Positions 26,401 through 41,400 of a DNA stretch of 64,000 nucleotides are shown piece by piece. Where the stretch lies: the NCBI RefSeq assembly GCF_000972845.2, contig NC_040033.1:1168344-1232343 (forward strand). The letters run 5' to 3'. The stretch comes from Larimichthys crocea (taxonomy: Eukaryota > Chordata > Actinopteri > Sciaenidae). The notes under the pieces were generated by a model. The model was not told where the DNA came from, ran no database searches, and worked only from the letters and a program-made list of their open reading frames with translations. Both the position numbers and the translations under genes were made by a program. The first letter of the stretch is position 1; every line of letters starts with the position of its first letter.

Positions 26401-29400
26401 GTTGCGTACACCTACAGTATGCGCGTTGAATTACTCGTTTGAAGCGTCTCATTATGGCTTCGGTTGTTGCACACCTTTTGTGGGTTACTGCGGACACAAC
26501 GAGGAAGCGTATCAACGGAGGAATTTGTAAGGAGGACAGACTGAGTTCCTCTCATGTCAGTGCTGCTGCTCTTCAACATCACAACAGAACACACTTGAAA
26601 TTCTAGACGTGGTGCTGCGCCCTTTGATATGTAAATGTGCACCTTCATTGCACCGGCAGTGATACTGAATGAAGGAACTTTTTTTTTTTTTTATGCCAAT
26701 TGAATGTGTTACGTTCCAAGAGAATTTGTTCTGTTAAAACAGGGGACTAATCAAGGCATCACGGCCTCGTAGGTACATTTAAAAAAAAGTCCTTACGTTG
26801 TCGGATTCACGCGTGTGAATGCTGAACAGTGCGACACGCTCGCTGATGATTTATACTGAGATATAATAAGCAAATCCATAAACTGGAATCTGTTCCTAAC
26901 TTGATACTTAGGTCTGCTCCTGGTCCCTCCCCCACAGCTTGCTCCCCGCACGGTGCAAAGTGTTAGTCGCAGCTGTTTTTTTGTTTTTTTTCCTCCAGCT
27001 TGGTGGTTATTTTAGGGATGGGAGACGCAGGATGATATGCATATTGAATAGATTCTCAGTTCGGTATTACAATAGCCGGGTTCAATACTCTCCTCAAACC
27101 TCAGCTATGCTCACTCAATAATACGGGAGACGGTTTTTCTGCCAACACCCATGGGTGCATCTAGCCTTTCCCCTTGAAGAATCATTATCACAGCACAGCA
27201 AGTCATTAGCAAGCTGATATCATTTGTTTGTGCTGAACACAGGTATTACCTGAAGAGGCTGGAGATTAAATGGGCTGAAAAAATACTGCGAATGCTGTTT
27301 AATCTGTGATATGCAGAGCAGTCTTAAATCCATTTAACCACGGTATTATATATTTACAATGCAACTTATGAATCATTAACACCCACTCACATGATTTATC
27401 CTCTGGGACTGAATCAAAGCTAAGCCAAACATGCCTAGAATATCACACATTTCTAATTGCAGCAAACATATTTCTCCAAACAAGGCCGAATGAACGATGA
27501 CAGCGCCCATCAACTAAAGACTAAAAAGATTTGCCTGTTGGGTTGCAGCAAGCTCTAATAGTCCTGACAGTTCCCGATAAGGTTAACACGTTATTTCTGG
27601 GATGCAAAGCGGCTTCAGGGTGGATATTCCTCCGAGATTCTGAGATAAGCAATTATGAGTCGGTGGTTTGAGTCCGGCCTGACGTCTCTGTTGTGAGTGA
27701 GCGACTTCTTTATAAGGTCACTTCAATCACCGACTGACAGTTGAGTGAGATTTTGCCATGCAGATAAATGCTAAAGACCTCTCACCGCCACATGAAGTCA
27801 ACTGTCCGCAGAGCACAATGAGCTTATCGTCAGTAAAGAAAAAGCTTACATGCCCCAGAGAGCCATCTGATGTCCCCTCTGAATACCGGGGTCCTAACAC
27901 TGTAGAGAGAGGGGATGCTCTCTTTATTGTGCTGCCATCAGTCACATCAGTTTGTGTCCTTGGCTGCCTCCAAGCATCTCCATCCCACACCCCCACCCCT
28001 CCCCGGCAGTGCTCACAACAGTGGAGTGCCATCTTAGAGCCTTGCCAGCAGCCCTGTCCACACCGCAGTGGAGTGGAGTGACTGTGAAAGACTCGCACTG
28101 CCACTCTTAATAGGACAGGGTTAGGCCATGGGATGAGCCCCGAGACACCAGTTTAATCTATTACACCCACGCCTCCCCAGGCCACCAGAGAGAAGGCACT
28201 TCATCGACTCGAAGCACCACCTCAGCCGCCTCTTTGTCACTCTCTCTCCTCGTTTTTTTCCCATTTCTTTGTACTCATTTACTCACACACACACACAGAA
28301 CATGCACAAACAAAGACATGCATGCACACATACACATTACTCCCCGCTTGGTTGCTTGGTGAGGTGTTATTCATCTGCGTTGGGAACCTGGATCTCCTGT
28401 TGTTCTGAGGTATTGTTTCCCTCTTTCCTCCTTCTTTCAACTCCTTTCACGCCAGGGCCTAAAATAACTCATTTCGCCTCCCACTGGAACATTCAGCACT
28501 ATAATCAATAGATTAGTTTCAACTGCTGTCTGTGAGAAATGCTCAGTTTGTATCATGCCGCTGGATGGGCTCTTGGATACAGTTCTGAGCTACGATGTCC
28601 TGGAATTACCTCGAAGTGATGCAAGGACATTTTGTGATTCGAAGACGCACGGATGAGCTCTGAACCTTACGGAACCACATGCTGTTGTGTCCTTTGGTAT
28701 TCAAACCAACATTGCTGATCACTGATTTCTTGGCTTTCAGTCAAGTTAGCTGCTTGTTCATTACTTTTGTCATTTGACATTACTTTTTTTTTCTACTGCC
28801 TGATAGTATCACATCAAGACTGAAAGGCCGTAACGGCTCCAAGTCTCTGAAATGATTTACTGTTCAAACAGCCCAGTAATGGCATTTCTGATAGAGAAAT
28901 TAGACTGCAGTGTCTGGGCTTTAGTGAAATTAAGTCCTTAATTGATGGCAGGAAGGATGAAAAAGGCTTCTCGCCTTGATTCTGCCAATGGCTCTGACTT
29001 TACGGAAATCTAAATAGGGCCACATTTGAGCTAAGGCAATCCAGGCAATTAGTGGCATTTGTTTTGTATGTGCATGTTTATCGGTTTTAAACTCTGTTGG
29101 TGACAAGCTCTTTTCTTAAATGTCATGCTACACGATAACATTCATCTCTTGAATGTGGCTTTCTTTTTAAGTGGAGGAAGAAAAATGTCAAGCGGATGAA
29201 TCATTTGACACTTTTTTTCTTTGTTTTTCTACCTGATTAAAATGTCCGAGCGTATCATTTTGCACAGGTTAAATCGAGCGCACGCTTTCAGAACGCCTCA
29301 AAACATCAAGCTGGTCAGAAGTCAACTCGCTAGAACTAGACTCGGTGATCCGACATATAGTCTCCCTCGATGGTGCTCAACCTTTTAAACCATGTTCCTT

Positions 29401-32400
29401 TCGGTTTCAGTTTGTGTGCTGGAAACATTTCAGCCACGTTTCTGGCTGTGTCAGAAACCACTCATTCAATATTCCCCATGTAACAGATACTATACTTCAT
29501 AGCGAGCAGTAAACAGAGGTACTGGAAACTCATTTTGCGTCATCACTGACAAGTTTTCTGTCTTACTGCTGATGGACAAAGAACATAATGGGAAAAAGTC
29601 AACTTTTTTTGAAGAGAAATTTTACAAAGGGCACTACATAGTGTATAAACCACAGGTTGAACGGGTTAACTATTATCCGATTGTACTACATGGTAACAAC
29701 AACAACCAACATAAATACAACAGCCTAAAAAAGTAAACTTCACTGAGAATTTCCATCCATCCATCCATGGGATGGAAGGCCGTGGCTCAGGAGATATCAG
29801 ATGATTGGCGGTTCGATCCCCGGCTCCTCCAGTCTGCATGTCGAATGTGTCCTTGGGCAAGATACTGAACCCCAAATTGCCCCCGAAGGCTGTGCCATCA
29901 GTGTGTGAATGTGAACTAAAACTGATGAGCAGTTGCCACCTTGCATGGCAGCCATTGCCATCAGTGTATGAGTGTGTGTGAAAGACTAGAAAGGCACTAT
30001 AGTCCATTTACCATCCATCAGTGTACCAGCTGGGCTCCAATGACCTTCACCTAGCAACATCCAAATGATAACACACCACAAACCCTGGTAGATGGACTGC
30101 ATTAAAGCAACTAAACAACACTCAAGAAAACACCTTCATCACCAAGGTCACATCTTACACACCTTAGCTAGAACTCAAAGAACCAAGCAGGAGTATGCAC
30201 ATATATGCATGTTTCTTTAGAAATCTCCATTTTCTGTGATCATAATTACCTTCTATTGACTATTCTGTCCGCTGAATACTAGATAAAACCAGTGGCTGAG
30301 GTGTACACCATCAGTTTCCAGTACACGGGTCATCTGTGCCTCCAGCGCTACAATGTTTTCTGAACCTCTCTGACACTCTGGGGCAATGGATTTGGAGGCA
30401 GTGCCAGAGGTCTGCAGCAAATGCTCTTTATTCAATGCACTGTGGCCACCGGGGGCATTCAGTTTGTACAGTGAGGAGAAAGTCCTGTATTAAATATGGA
30501 TCCCTAAATGTGAGCCAGCAAACATTATGCCACACATGCTGTCATTAAACAATGCCATTCCTCTAGACTTACAACAGCAGATTTCAATTACGCCTATCTG
30601 CCATCGTTTCTTCTCCCAGGAGGAGGTAAATAAACATGCAAACGGACAAATGACATTCAATCTAACCAGAAAGGATTCAACCAATACAACTCAAGGTTAT
30701 CGCGCCAACATGCTGGATGTGTGGGAGTGCTATAGCTCTCCATGTACTGTATGTATAGCAGTGTTCGAATGTGGCTGTTTCATGTACAGCACTGTCACTC
30801 TCTGTGCACACATTTGTCTGCATGTTTCCCTGGGAATTCATCGGTGGATTGATCTATTGTCTCCCATAATCCTATGTTTGCAAACCTCCTCGGTGCCTCT
30901 GTGCCTCTCTTTTTTTTTTCCTCTCCCCCAGTATCGGCAGGCTGGGAAACAGACGATCATCCTTTGAACCCATTACTCAGCCTGATCCTCTTATCATAAC
31001 CAACCTTCCTGAGTCTCTAATTCGGGGTCTGCCAAACTCTGCTATGTGCACACAATGTGGCTTTCGTCTCAGTCCTGCTGTGTGTTTTTTTTTTTTTCCA
31101 ACGCTGGTGCAAGGGAGGGAAGTCAAAAGAGAAGGAGAAAGAAAGAGACAGAGTGAGGGAGAGGGAGAACGGGTAGAGAGGGATAGAGAGGGAGATTGTC
31201 TGCACACATTTGCACACCTGTCTCTGGGGATATTCCACCAATCTGAAATAAGACAAGTCTGTGGGCGGGTCAGTATTCTGGGAACACAGTGAACAACTCA
31301 TAAAGGCTTCATCTCCAGCTACCTACTCCCCTACACCTTTCCAAGGCACAGCTCATTCGAATCTCTCTGCTCGTCCTCACTCGGAGTCCTGCTAATATCC
31401 CGATCCCACGCGGGCCGAGGCACATGTTTAGTAAATTACACAGTGGAGGGGTTTGGTCCGTTAAAGGCCGATCAGAATGTCCCCGATCAACAATGCCTTT
31501 GTGCGGTATACCACTGCAGGGAATACACCACACTGCCTCATCGTTACATGGCAGCACATCAGACAATGCAAGTAAAACAATGGAAGGAATGATGCATCCA
31601 TCGCGGGCATACATGATGTAAACAAATAACTGTCTTCATTTACATCATAACTGCCTCCTGTCTCATTCTGTTATTCCATTACTGTCAATGAGAAGGTCAC
31701 GATTGCGATGATCTATAGCCACGACTGTTTGCATATTACACACCATTCAGTGCATACATGATCTACACACACAGATACACATGCATTCATATGCATGCAC
31801 AGAGAATACTGCAGGAGCTCTCAAACTGAGAATCAATTACTCACTCAGCGACATATTTTGCGGGGAGGATCAAAGGATCACACACCTTTTGTGTGCTCGA
31901 GTGCCGGGGCAAGAACTAAAATTGTACCAGTTAACGAAACACCTCGGTCTGATACATCAGAAAAACAAATGCAGATTTGCAATCCCCCAAAGAACATTTG
32001 AGACACTTACATCAGATATACCCCCGAAAGGCACAAAAACAGATAGAACTGGCTTCACTTTATTACTTTTGCAATCAGATGAAATGCACGCCGTATCTCT
32101 GAAATGAAACAAGATGTTTTACAGCTCCTTATAAGTATTTTGTCGAGGCAAATTTGCATTGAAAAGGCTGTGTTTAATAAGAAAGACAGAAGTGAAGCGC
32201 AGTAAATATAATGTATACCATGAATTATGATTTCAGGAGGTCTGGATAGAGAAAATCTGCTCACAGTTCTGCAGCATCATCATGTTTAGACGCATTATAA
32301 TTTAGTTATACATTACAAATTATTTGATATATATTGAAGCAGCATTGTCATTGTATCAACATCTGCATTTTTAGTGATACTCTGGACTCTGTAGATCTAC

Positions 32401-35400
32401 ATACAATGATAAATAAGAAATCAAATATAAATAAAAAGTACTTTCATAATAATAAAAATATCATCTTGGCTGCAATCTTCCAGATTGGTGTCAACCTTCC
32501 TCACCAGTTTGACCTTCTTTCTCTCGTCTCCTCTCTCCTTTATATTTTTCTCTCCGTCACTGTCACGTGAAAGCCCGCCCTACCCTGCCTGTGATTGGCT
32601 GACATTCTTGCCCTCATCTTGACCAATCTCAGCCCTCCTCGTACTTAAACCAAACCAACTCGAAACCCACAAAGGCAGCGAGTACCGTGCCAATCAGAGA
32701 CAGGTAGAGTAACTCAATGATATGACTCTACAGGACAGTGAATGGGTCCGGACCCTGTATACAGCTTGAATATTGTATTTATAACATGCTCTTGACATCG
32801 TATTGCACATAAGATAGTGAAACAGATTTTATGTGTTTTGCAAATTAGACAAATCTCAGACACAAACAATATTTCTGTAAAAGAAGAAGAGAAGTCACTG
32901 CAGATAAAAGCCGTTCAAAGCTTCCAAAAACTTTCTGACATTTACATTATTCTCCTCCTCCTGAGACATTTTGTGACCGTCGCTTCATGCAAACTTATCA
33001 TTCCTCTGCAGTTCCCTTCTCCTTTTTTTTTTTCTTTTTCTATTGAACCTCTACACTGTACCACTATCAGCAAATGGCATTTAAACTCACAGCGGGGGGT
33101 CGACTGCATCCTGCCGAAGCAAAACGCAACGCAGAGTATGAAGGAATCAATGTGCCGGGGTTTGCATGAGCAAGTCTGACTGTGTGTGTGGAACAAAACA
33201 GGAGGTTGGAAGCGTATACTCGTGCATGCTTGCCTTCCTGTGAGTGAGAGTAAACAAGAAATGCACCTGCGAGTCTGATGTGAGGGCGAGACTTACCGAC
33301 TTTAACACAGCCTTTTTTTTTTAGCCGCTACACGGCGCACTCAGAGACTGCTCATGTGATGCTGACATGATGTATTTTAATAACACGCTGGCAGGAGTGT
33401 GGATGCGTGTTACTCAGTCGTGACTCCACATGGCAGCGCGAGCTAACAGTTTGTAAACTGTTAAAAACTCTACAATGCTCAGTCTTGTTTACCGAGCGGG
33501 CCCTGCAGCCCGCAGGATGCCGCGCTGCACCAGACTGACTTATTAGAACGGCAAACACAACGACATCTGCAGGCGCAGATTTCTCTGCACAGAGCGCACT
33601 TACATCCTGATTGATATGACCAAATGTGGGCAATGAGTCAGCCTAATGAGGATTTCATTAATACAAATTATCCTATTAATGCCCCTTTTGTCGCATTGGC
33701 ACTCATCAGAATAAAGTAGGCGCACCTTTTTAAGAGTCGGCTCCTGAAAGCGTAATGAGACCACACTGAGGCTCTTTCAATTCTCCGCTCATGCAGCACC
33801 CATAAATGCATATTATCCACCCACTACCACCGAGCTGAATGCTTTCAGTGTCCAAAGAGGGAGTGATATCATGCTGTTGCTCTCTACAGTCGAGCCTGTG
33901 GGTAGAAGAATGATATCATTTCTATTTAGGGGTGTTGGGGCTTTATGGATCCTCAAGTCTTTGGCTATAGGTGTATAGTGTCACAACAGGGAATGTACAC
34001 AAACGAGGGGAGACTTTTTAATGGGGGAGATGTATATATGTACGTAGACTCGAAGTTAATAATTGATTGCATAATAACTCTTATTAAAGCTTAGCTATTT
34101 AGTGCATTGCACTGGCTGAATCGCTCTATCTCACCCTCTAATTTTAGCCTGTGGCTGAATGTTCTTTTTCTTTCACCTCTGGCAGTTGTGTGGGTCCCCA
34201 TTGAAGAGGAGATGATAGACCTCAAAGGGTTCATCCTAGGAGTAATACATTTCTCTAATATCACTGGTGCTTTTGTGCCACTTGCCATTTAGTGGAGTGA
34301 TATCATGGCCCTGCGAATGCTGTATGTGTTTTGTGTGTGTGTATTAAATTAGATACTTTTGCTCTGTGGTTCAAAGAAAGTGCATCCGAGCGACCAAGAC
34401 CTCTTGCTGTGGGTCACTCTGCACTGGATGTATTAATCCATTTAGCACAAAAAGACCATATGGCATAGGAAATGAGCCCTGACATGCTGTGTGAATGTGT
34501 TATATATATATATATATAGCACGGGGGCTCAGAGAGAGTTGTGCTGTTGCTCTGAGCTGTGCTTTAAGGCATGGACAGCGAGGGGGAACAGTTAGAGAGC
34601 AACATCACACAACTGAGAGATCACAGGTTCAAGCCTCGCATCTGCCAACGGTCTGGCTGCTACAGCATTATGTAACACAGCGAGGTACTACCTGTACACT
34701 CATTATCATGTATTATCGTGTATCGCTTTATCTTATGATGTCTGTGATGTTCTACTAAAGTAAATATGCAACTTTTAGGCTCAAACACATTGGAGCAGAA
34801 ACCCTGGGAAGCTTCTAAGTGTAAATATAATGGAATAGCATATCCTGCAGGTGGCAGAGGTGGCAGGAGATGCAGCAACACCTACACCCTCAGGAGTAGT
34901 GACTCCATCTCCAAGTGGCTGAAGATGGCACATGTATGTTTTTTTCTCTCTGTTATGTTACCTCGCGTCTCACCCATCCGCTGTCACCCTGTGATGTGTT
35001 TCTATTTTATTTTTAAATTACCGCGGGCAGAGCAAACTTTCCTGATGGTTCCTGTAGTGTTTGTTCCATGCTGATGTGCTGTGGCAGTCAGGCTCGGACA
35101 GGATTCAGACAGCCTGTCCAGCATGAAAGAAAGTTCGAATGCAGTATTCAACCGAGAGCAGCACTTTAGAAGTCCTGAGTGACAAGCCTGGACTTCCTTA
35201 AGTACTTTTTAAAGCCGGTGTCAACATGACATGACATTGTGCTGTCAGGATGGGATGTGTAAAGCTAGTTGGACATTGTTTTGCACATATTCTGCATGAA
35301 GTTACACTGTGTCATGTGTTTTTATGTTTAAGCAATGAAAAATAACCCCCAATTTAAAGCAAAATAATAAAAACATACAGCAAATTCTCAAATAATGGAC

Positions 35401-38400
35401 TTTTTTAAAACTTTAACTGCAGAAAGAACTGGGCTTTATTTAGAACTTGCTTATATAAAAGACTTTTATTCTCATTTCATCTGCTTCTCACTCCAAACTC
35501 CAAGTTTACCAGTGGTCTTGATGAATTCGGTATAACGTACAGTAATACTTCCATCAGTATAACAAGGGAGTCATGTCACGCTCCCCACTCTGCTGCTCTC
35601 ATTTGCATCTACCAATTGATTCCGGCCCTTTCTCATTTTTCCCGATTTATTTCACGCCGCGATGAATGCAATACTTCCTGCAGATTTCCCCTATTAAAAG
35701 CATCCCGGGGATCCTTTAGAAAGTAGGAAAAAAACAGGAAGTGTTGAGTTTCATTGACATCAGTTAGGGAAACGTGGAACAACTGGGATTAATAGGTGTG
35801 TCCGTGTTAAAAATAGAAACTCAGAGCAGCAAAGTACTGATGGAATTAGTGAAATATTGTACTGGTTTACCATGCGACCCATTGTTGTTGGCTAAAGGTC
35901 AATGTAACTTTTTTTACCAAGCAGTTTTCCGATGATAATTCACAGTGTCTGTTTAGTCTTAGTTTCTGAGACTCCATACCTTTTTGAGAATGATGATCCC
36001 CTCTTGGTTGTGTTCATTGGTGGCGATATCAAACATGGCGCCTCCATCACCTGGCACGATGGTATACTCTACTTCAGCATTTTTCCCGATGTCCAAGTCA
36101 TGGGCTTTGATTCTACCGACAGCAGACCCCACGGCAGAGGACTCAGGAACTCTTAGGTGAAAGAAACCTGTCCACAAACAAACAAACATCAAACTGGACT
36201 CAGGCTCATTTATTATCAGATGGAAAGTACTGAGCTCTTCACATCCTCCTGTCCTTTATGTGGTCTCTCAGGCACCCAAAGATGTTATCCGCCCACAGGC
36301 AAGCAACGGATATGCTGCTGTCTGAAGTCAGCCCTGTAGCTACAGGCATGACATTATTCAATTTTGACATGTTTGGACATCAAGGCTCGTCTCCTTGTAA
36401 TTGGCTCTACCTTTAAGATCAACAAACACAAGAGCTCCGGGGTTTTGATGCTCCCTCCAGCAGACTTAGGTAGAACTCTGCAAGCAGTTGATTGTTGGGT
36501 TGATCGATTGTCACTTACACCTGAAAATAGGTGGAAATGAATTTTTTTCTGCTGCAACAAAGAATCGGCCAAGACTGATTGTTTGCAAATCACGCTTAAC
36601 TTGAACTTGAGTGTAACAATGGACGCATTCAAGAGGCGACGACGTGCCAGAGGGGAAGGAATGATGGAGAAACTCCTTCTGTGGATACCGCTTGACTCAA
36701 TATGGTCGAACTTGGCGATGAATGCACTTGAACATAAATGTCTACAATAAGGCAAAGTGTCAGACAGTTGGCACTAGAAGGGTGAAAAGGGATACTGCTT
36801 GGCTGCTTTTTCTTGGTGGAGGACCAGATTAAATGCACTGAAACAAAAACCAACAACACCCGCCTACGCAAAGGATGTTCCAAAATATTTCATTGAATGT
36901 TCACATTCAAGCATTTCGATGTTCGGCACTGTACTCAATGCTGTGCTGCTGCGATTCATGTGTTATTTCATTTGTGATTCCTCAATTTTACTGGATCTGT
37001 GTTGATCCGAGGATTGAGGGAGGGGAGCTGAGGCATATGGATGAATTTAGGTGCTATAATTTCAATAAATAATCAAGTACTGTCAAGGACATGCGTTCAT
37101 TTTAAAAGTCCTTTTGACGCTTTTGTCCTTTGAAGGACAGGACTTTTTTTTTCTTTTACTTTCCAGTGCCAAATCCGTTTGAGTCGCAGGTTAAGAGAAG
37201 TTAACAAACATCTGTTTCAGGGCATTCTCTGCAGGTTAACAAGCTTCAAGGATTATTCAGCAAAGCTGCATGCATGCAGGTATCCACTGCTGTTACTCAT
37301 GAGCAGTGCAGGCTTTGCAGTCACAACCACATCTGGTCGCATTACACGGGTTCATTCGGGGGATTGATGGTTTACAAATCCATAATCTATAATAACTAGG
37401 GTAGGGGCGGGGGAAGATTTCTGGAAAGGACAGATGTTGGATGTTTCCATGCAGTAATATTAGAAGTAAACCGCATCATCTGATGATTTTTATTTATTTA
37501 TTTTTTTTACCTGTAAGCCTTCTATGGATGGAAAAAAGAGGAAGACAAAGGAAGGATTTGGGACAGGGCAGAGCAGCCGCCGTACTCAGCCCGAGCCTCG
37601 GTGCTGTGACAGCATTATGGAAATATCATCTTTTCCTCGCAGCCAGAGGAGCTTGACCGTCTGACTGCCGGTATTTACATTCAGAGGAGACCGTTTGGTG
37701 TCACCGCAAAATACCTGAAGAGACTGCGTCAATATGGACAGCGTTTTTTTTTTGCCTCCCTGACGTACCCTTGCTGTTTTGGAATACACTACATTTTGCA
37801 CTCGGTTTAATATTCATGCTTAGTTTATATAAAGAAGCTTTAACAGATCGATGTGTTTACAGCAATGCATTTTTTTCCTCCCCTCAGCTTGGCTTTATAC
37901 ATGACCTGGAGAACGGTACAATCAAATTAATCTGGTTTAGCAGCTTATACAAAATACCGGATAAAATACAGAGTTTAAATACACTGACTCAATTCCTGAT
38001 GCAGCACCATCATGCTCAAAGCTCATATAAATACAGAAGGATGTCCCATGAGCTAAACAACACCAATCCTTATTCATTTGCCTACAGAGGAGTAACTGTA
38101 AATGGAATCAAGCTACATAAACATTCCTTTGCTTATGACAGCATATAATGCCAAATAATGGAAACCAATTACATAAATTTGACATGATGAATAACCCCTG
38201 CCCTGTTTTAATGGCACAGATAGATTAATCCCCATATAGTCATCTGCAATATTACTGACATTATATTTAAAAGAGCTACTCACTTTTGGAGAACCGAGGT
38301 GGATTATCATTGACGTCGCTGAGGGTGATGTTGACAGTGGTGGTCCCGGCCAATCCCCCCAGCTGGCCCCCCATGTCCTTGGCCTGGATTAATACCTGGT

Positions 38401-41400
38401 ACTGTTCCTTCACCTCTCTGTCCATATTGGGCAAGGCTGTCTTTATAACCCCTGGTGTACAGCAAGATTGATGAGAAATACAGATAATAAAGGAGTGAGA
38501 AACCACGGAAGAAGAGAAGACGGGGCAATTGAGAGATAGTGTGAGAGAAAAAGGAAATATGTTTGACACCAAATCTGCAATTTACTTCAAAATGTACAAT
38601 ATCTTTCCACCTTAAGGAGCTCCCTCCGCAGTAGGAGGCTGCACGTGTAGCAGTGGCCAAGGCTGAAATAGAGGTCATTTCACAAACTGGAGACACTTGA
38701 CATTCAATAGGGAACTCTAGTGAAGCCATATAATGATTCACTTGAGGATCAGAGACCCTGAGATCAGAGAGCGTTTGTACTGCAGATTAATAGCTGGGTC
38801 AGTGGGAGGTTGGCAGGCTAAAAAAGAAGCAGGTAGCATGGGTAGGTCCTCACGTCTTCTCCCTCTTATTCTGTCTGATATGGTGAGGAAGTCCCATTTG
38901 ATCCGCAGACGCCTATAACACGTGTGAATTCAAAATGAAAGATGTTTATTTTTGAAGTCCGTCTCTGAGAGCGATCATTCTGTGCCGTGCACGTTGTTGT
39001 CAGCCCTTTTCCTCCCTGATCACCTTTCTTCTCCCAGTGTTTGCTTCCCTGTTGATGTGTGTTTGGAGATAGATGCACGGCCCAGCGGGGCAAACATTTA
39101 CTTTAACAGTCTGATTTTTTTTTATTCCCCTCCAGCATCAGTTTGAAATACAGTCACAGTATGCGCTCTGTAAAGCTCTGGGATGAGCTGCATAATCAGC
39201 AACAGATTCCACCGTATCTCCCCGTGTGATATGTATGAACCTATTTTCATATGCTTTGAACTGTCCCAGATAGCAGAAGCCAACAGCAGCCCACTGCTGG
39301 CAAACACTGGTGGCATGAAGGTATTTTGGATTTAGAGCAGTCATCTGCCATACCCTGCCTGCTGCCACTCTACAACCTTTCCACATGCCACTTTCCTCCC
39401 ATGACACCACCCGCCTACGCCAGCAAAGTTTGAGCATAAATAAGGTGGAAACAACAAAATAACCACGGTAAGCATCAAATGTTATTGCGTTATTTGCCAA
39501 TTAAAGCCTCATCCTATACACAACACAGACTAACTCGGTATTCTTGTAGCAGATACTCAGAGATCTCCGGGTTTTGAGATCGCGGCTTATTTCCTGACGC
39601 TCAGGACTGTCAGTTTGTGGGTTCGTCTGACATCTCGATATGTCGTGTCAGTGATGGCGTTCCTCCACCTCAGCAAGCGAGCAACCTCCATTTTTAGAGC
39701 CACTGTACTAAAAAAAGAATTGTAAATATGTCATATTTAATCAAGCTTCCTCTGAACCGTATCTGCTGAATGTTTGCGCTTTTATATTTAATATTAAATG
39801 CTTAATATTTCGGACCCTTTATTTCATCCCTGTCACATAAATAATTCACTCCGTCTCTTCGTTGGAGAGCATGTGTCCTTTTGTGGCACGCTGATTTGTG
39901 CAGTGGCCCAGGGGTCATTTCTGCAAAACCTGTTTTATTCTCATGATATATGCTCGCACCGGTCCGCTCTATATCGCACGTACTCAATCATACACATCAT
40001 TCAAGACTAATGGCCTAGATAACCTTATTTCACCGCGCTCGCTGCAATTGCCACATGCTCATGAAACAATTTTACTTATTTTCTGACACTTTTGACTCAC
40101 ATATTTCAGTGGAAATATAAAGATGTTTAGACTGAACCTCAAATAAATCAGCAAGGATGGGAACGTTACCTGTTTTGGGGTCTACAGAGAAGTATGGCTG
40201 GCCGTGGAGGATGCTGTATACCACTCTAGCGCTGTTTCCATAGGTGGGGTCATCTGCATCCGTGGCTGTCACTTGCGTCACATACGTCCCTGCGGGGAAG
40301 GAGTGGGAGGACATATTGACTTTGACTTAATTTGTTCCCTCGTGAGGCTGAAATCCAAACTCTTTGTACTTCATCAGTTTACTGAACAATCTCACCTGAC
40401 ACTAATGAATGATAAATCACAACTGAGGAAGCCACGGCTAATACTGAACAGTCCCAAGTCCCTGACAGAGTGCAACGAGGACGAGTACGGAGGAGGATGT
40501 GTTGTTCAGTTTTCCTGCCGTATGTCTTGTTTTGCACATTTGGAGCTTTGCTAAGTGGGAAAGGGTAAAAAAAGCTCTCGTGTGACCATTCATTAAACAA
40601 TGCTGCCATTAAGAAAACAACGGGCCATGGCAGGAATAGTATTAGGGTGGCACTCTTCCAAACTCCCGCAGTAAGAGAGACAAAATAATTACTTGTTAGA
40701 GGTCTGGCTCATCCCCTTTAACTAGCTGGCATTGAAAACACTATTCCATTAACACGGTCCTTATTTAGCGTGTATTTAAATTCAGATTCAATCCAAAGTT
40801 TTCCACTTTGAGAAGAATGACTAACAACAACAAGAAAAGCCTCGTCGGCGCAACTATTTTATAACTCCAAGACACGAGGACAGATGGGCAGATTCTTCAG
40901 AAAGACGACTTGGAGACAGGTTGACATGGCTGCCTTCACAAACAGACAGCTCCGTGCTCATATGTCCATGTATCAATCACATACCTGCATCTGGCTAGCT
41001 TTAAAAAAACATACTGTGTGAAATATTCTCAAGTGCAGGAGGGATCGAATTTACATTTCAAATTCCGGTAAGATCTCCCTTGCCTGTAAAGAACTGTATA
41101 TTAAATAGGCTTTACGGTCTGAGCAGATGGTGACAATGGCATGAAAACATTAGGTGAGAGAGATTAGTGTCTCAATCCTCCATAACAAAGCCACACACAT
41201 GCCCGATTAGACATACCAGAGAAGGACTGTATCATGTTCAACAGGAGTGCACGACAGAAGAGTTCAGATGGAGCAGAAGTTTAAAAGCCTTTATCTACGC
41301 CTAACACCTACACAATCTTTCCAGGCAGCGTTTACCCTCGGTGTGAGACAAGAACCACGGTGAATAAATTCCATTCACACGATTATGGAAATCCAGGTGT

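Larger units (their letters stand above)
22439..35979 (-). other. cdh12: cdh12 intron 5 (13.5 kb)
   Basis: Bounded by donor GTATGG at 35979 and acceptor TTTGCAG at 22439. Contains a (TG)15 microsatellite, a LINE-tail relic near 25200-25360, a SINE-like element at about 29769-30012, a purine-rich tract at 31110-31194, a TAAT-rich stretch near 33630-33720 and a tRNA-like fragment near 34560-34680. No open frame has a recognisable domain. Confidence 0.85.

Noticed and set aside
27664..27680. B-box-like GGTTTGAGTCCGGC in intron 5
   Set aside because: No A-box or tRNA arms upstream; insufficient for a SINE or tRNA call.
28284..28297. (CA)7 tract
   Set aside because: Too short to be notable as a microsatellite feature.
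38307..38741. Minus-strand open frame of 144 codons overlapping exon 4
   Set aside because: Reads a different frame from the conserved EC2 sequence; the true frame at 38284-38451 is unambiguous.
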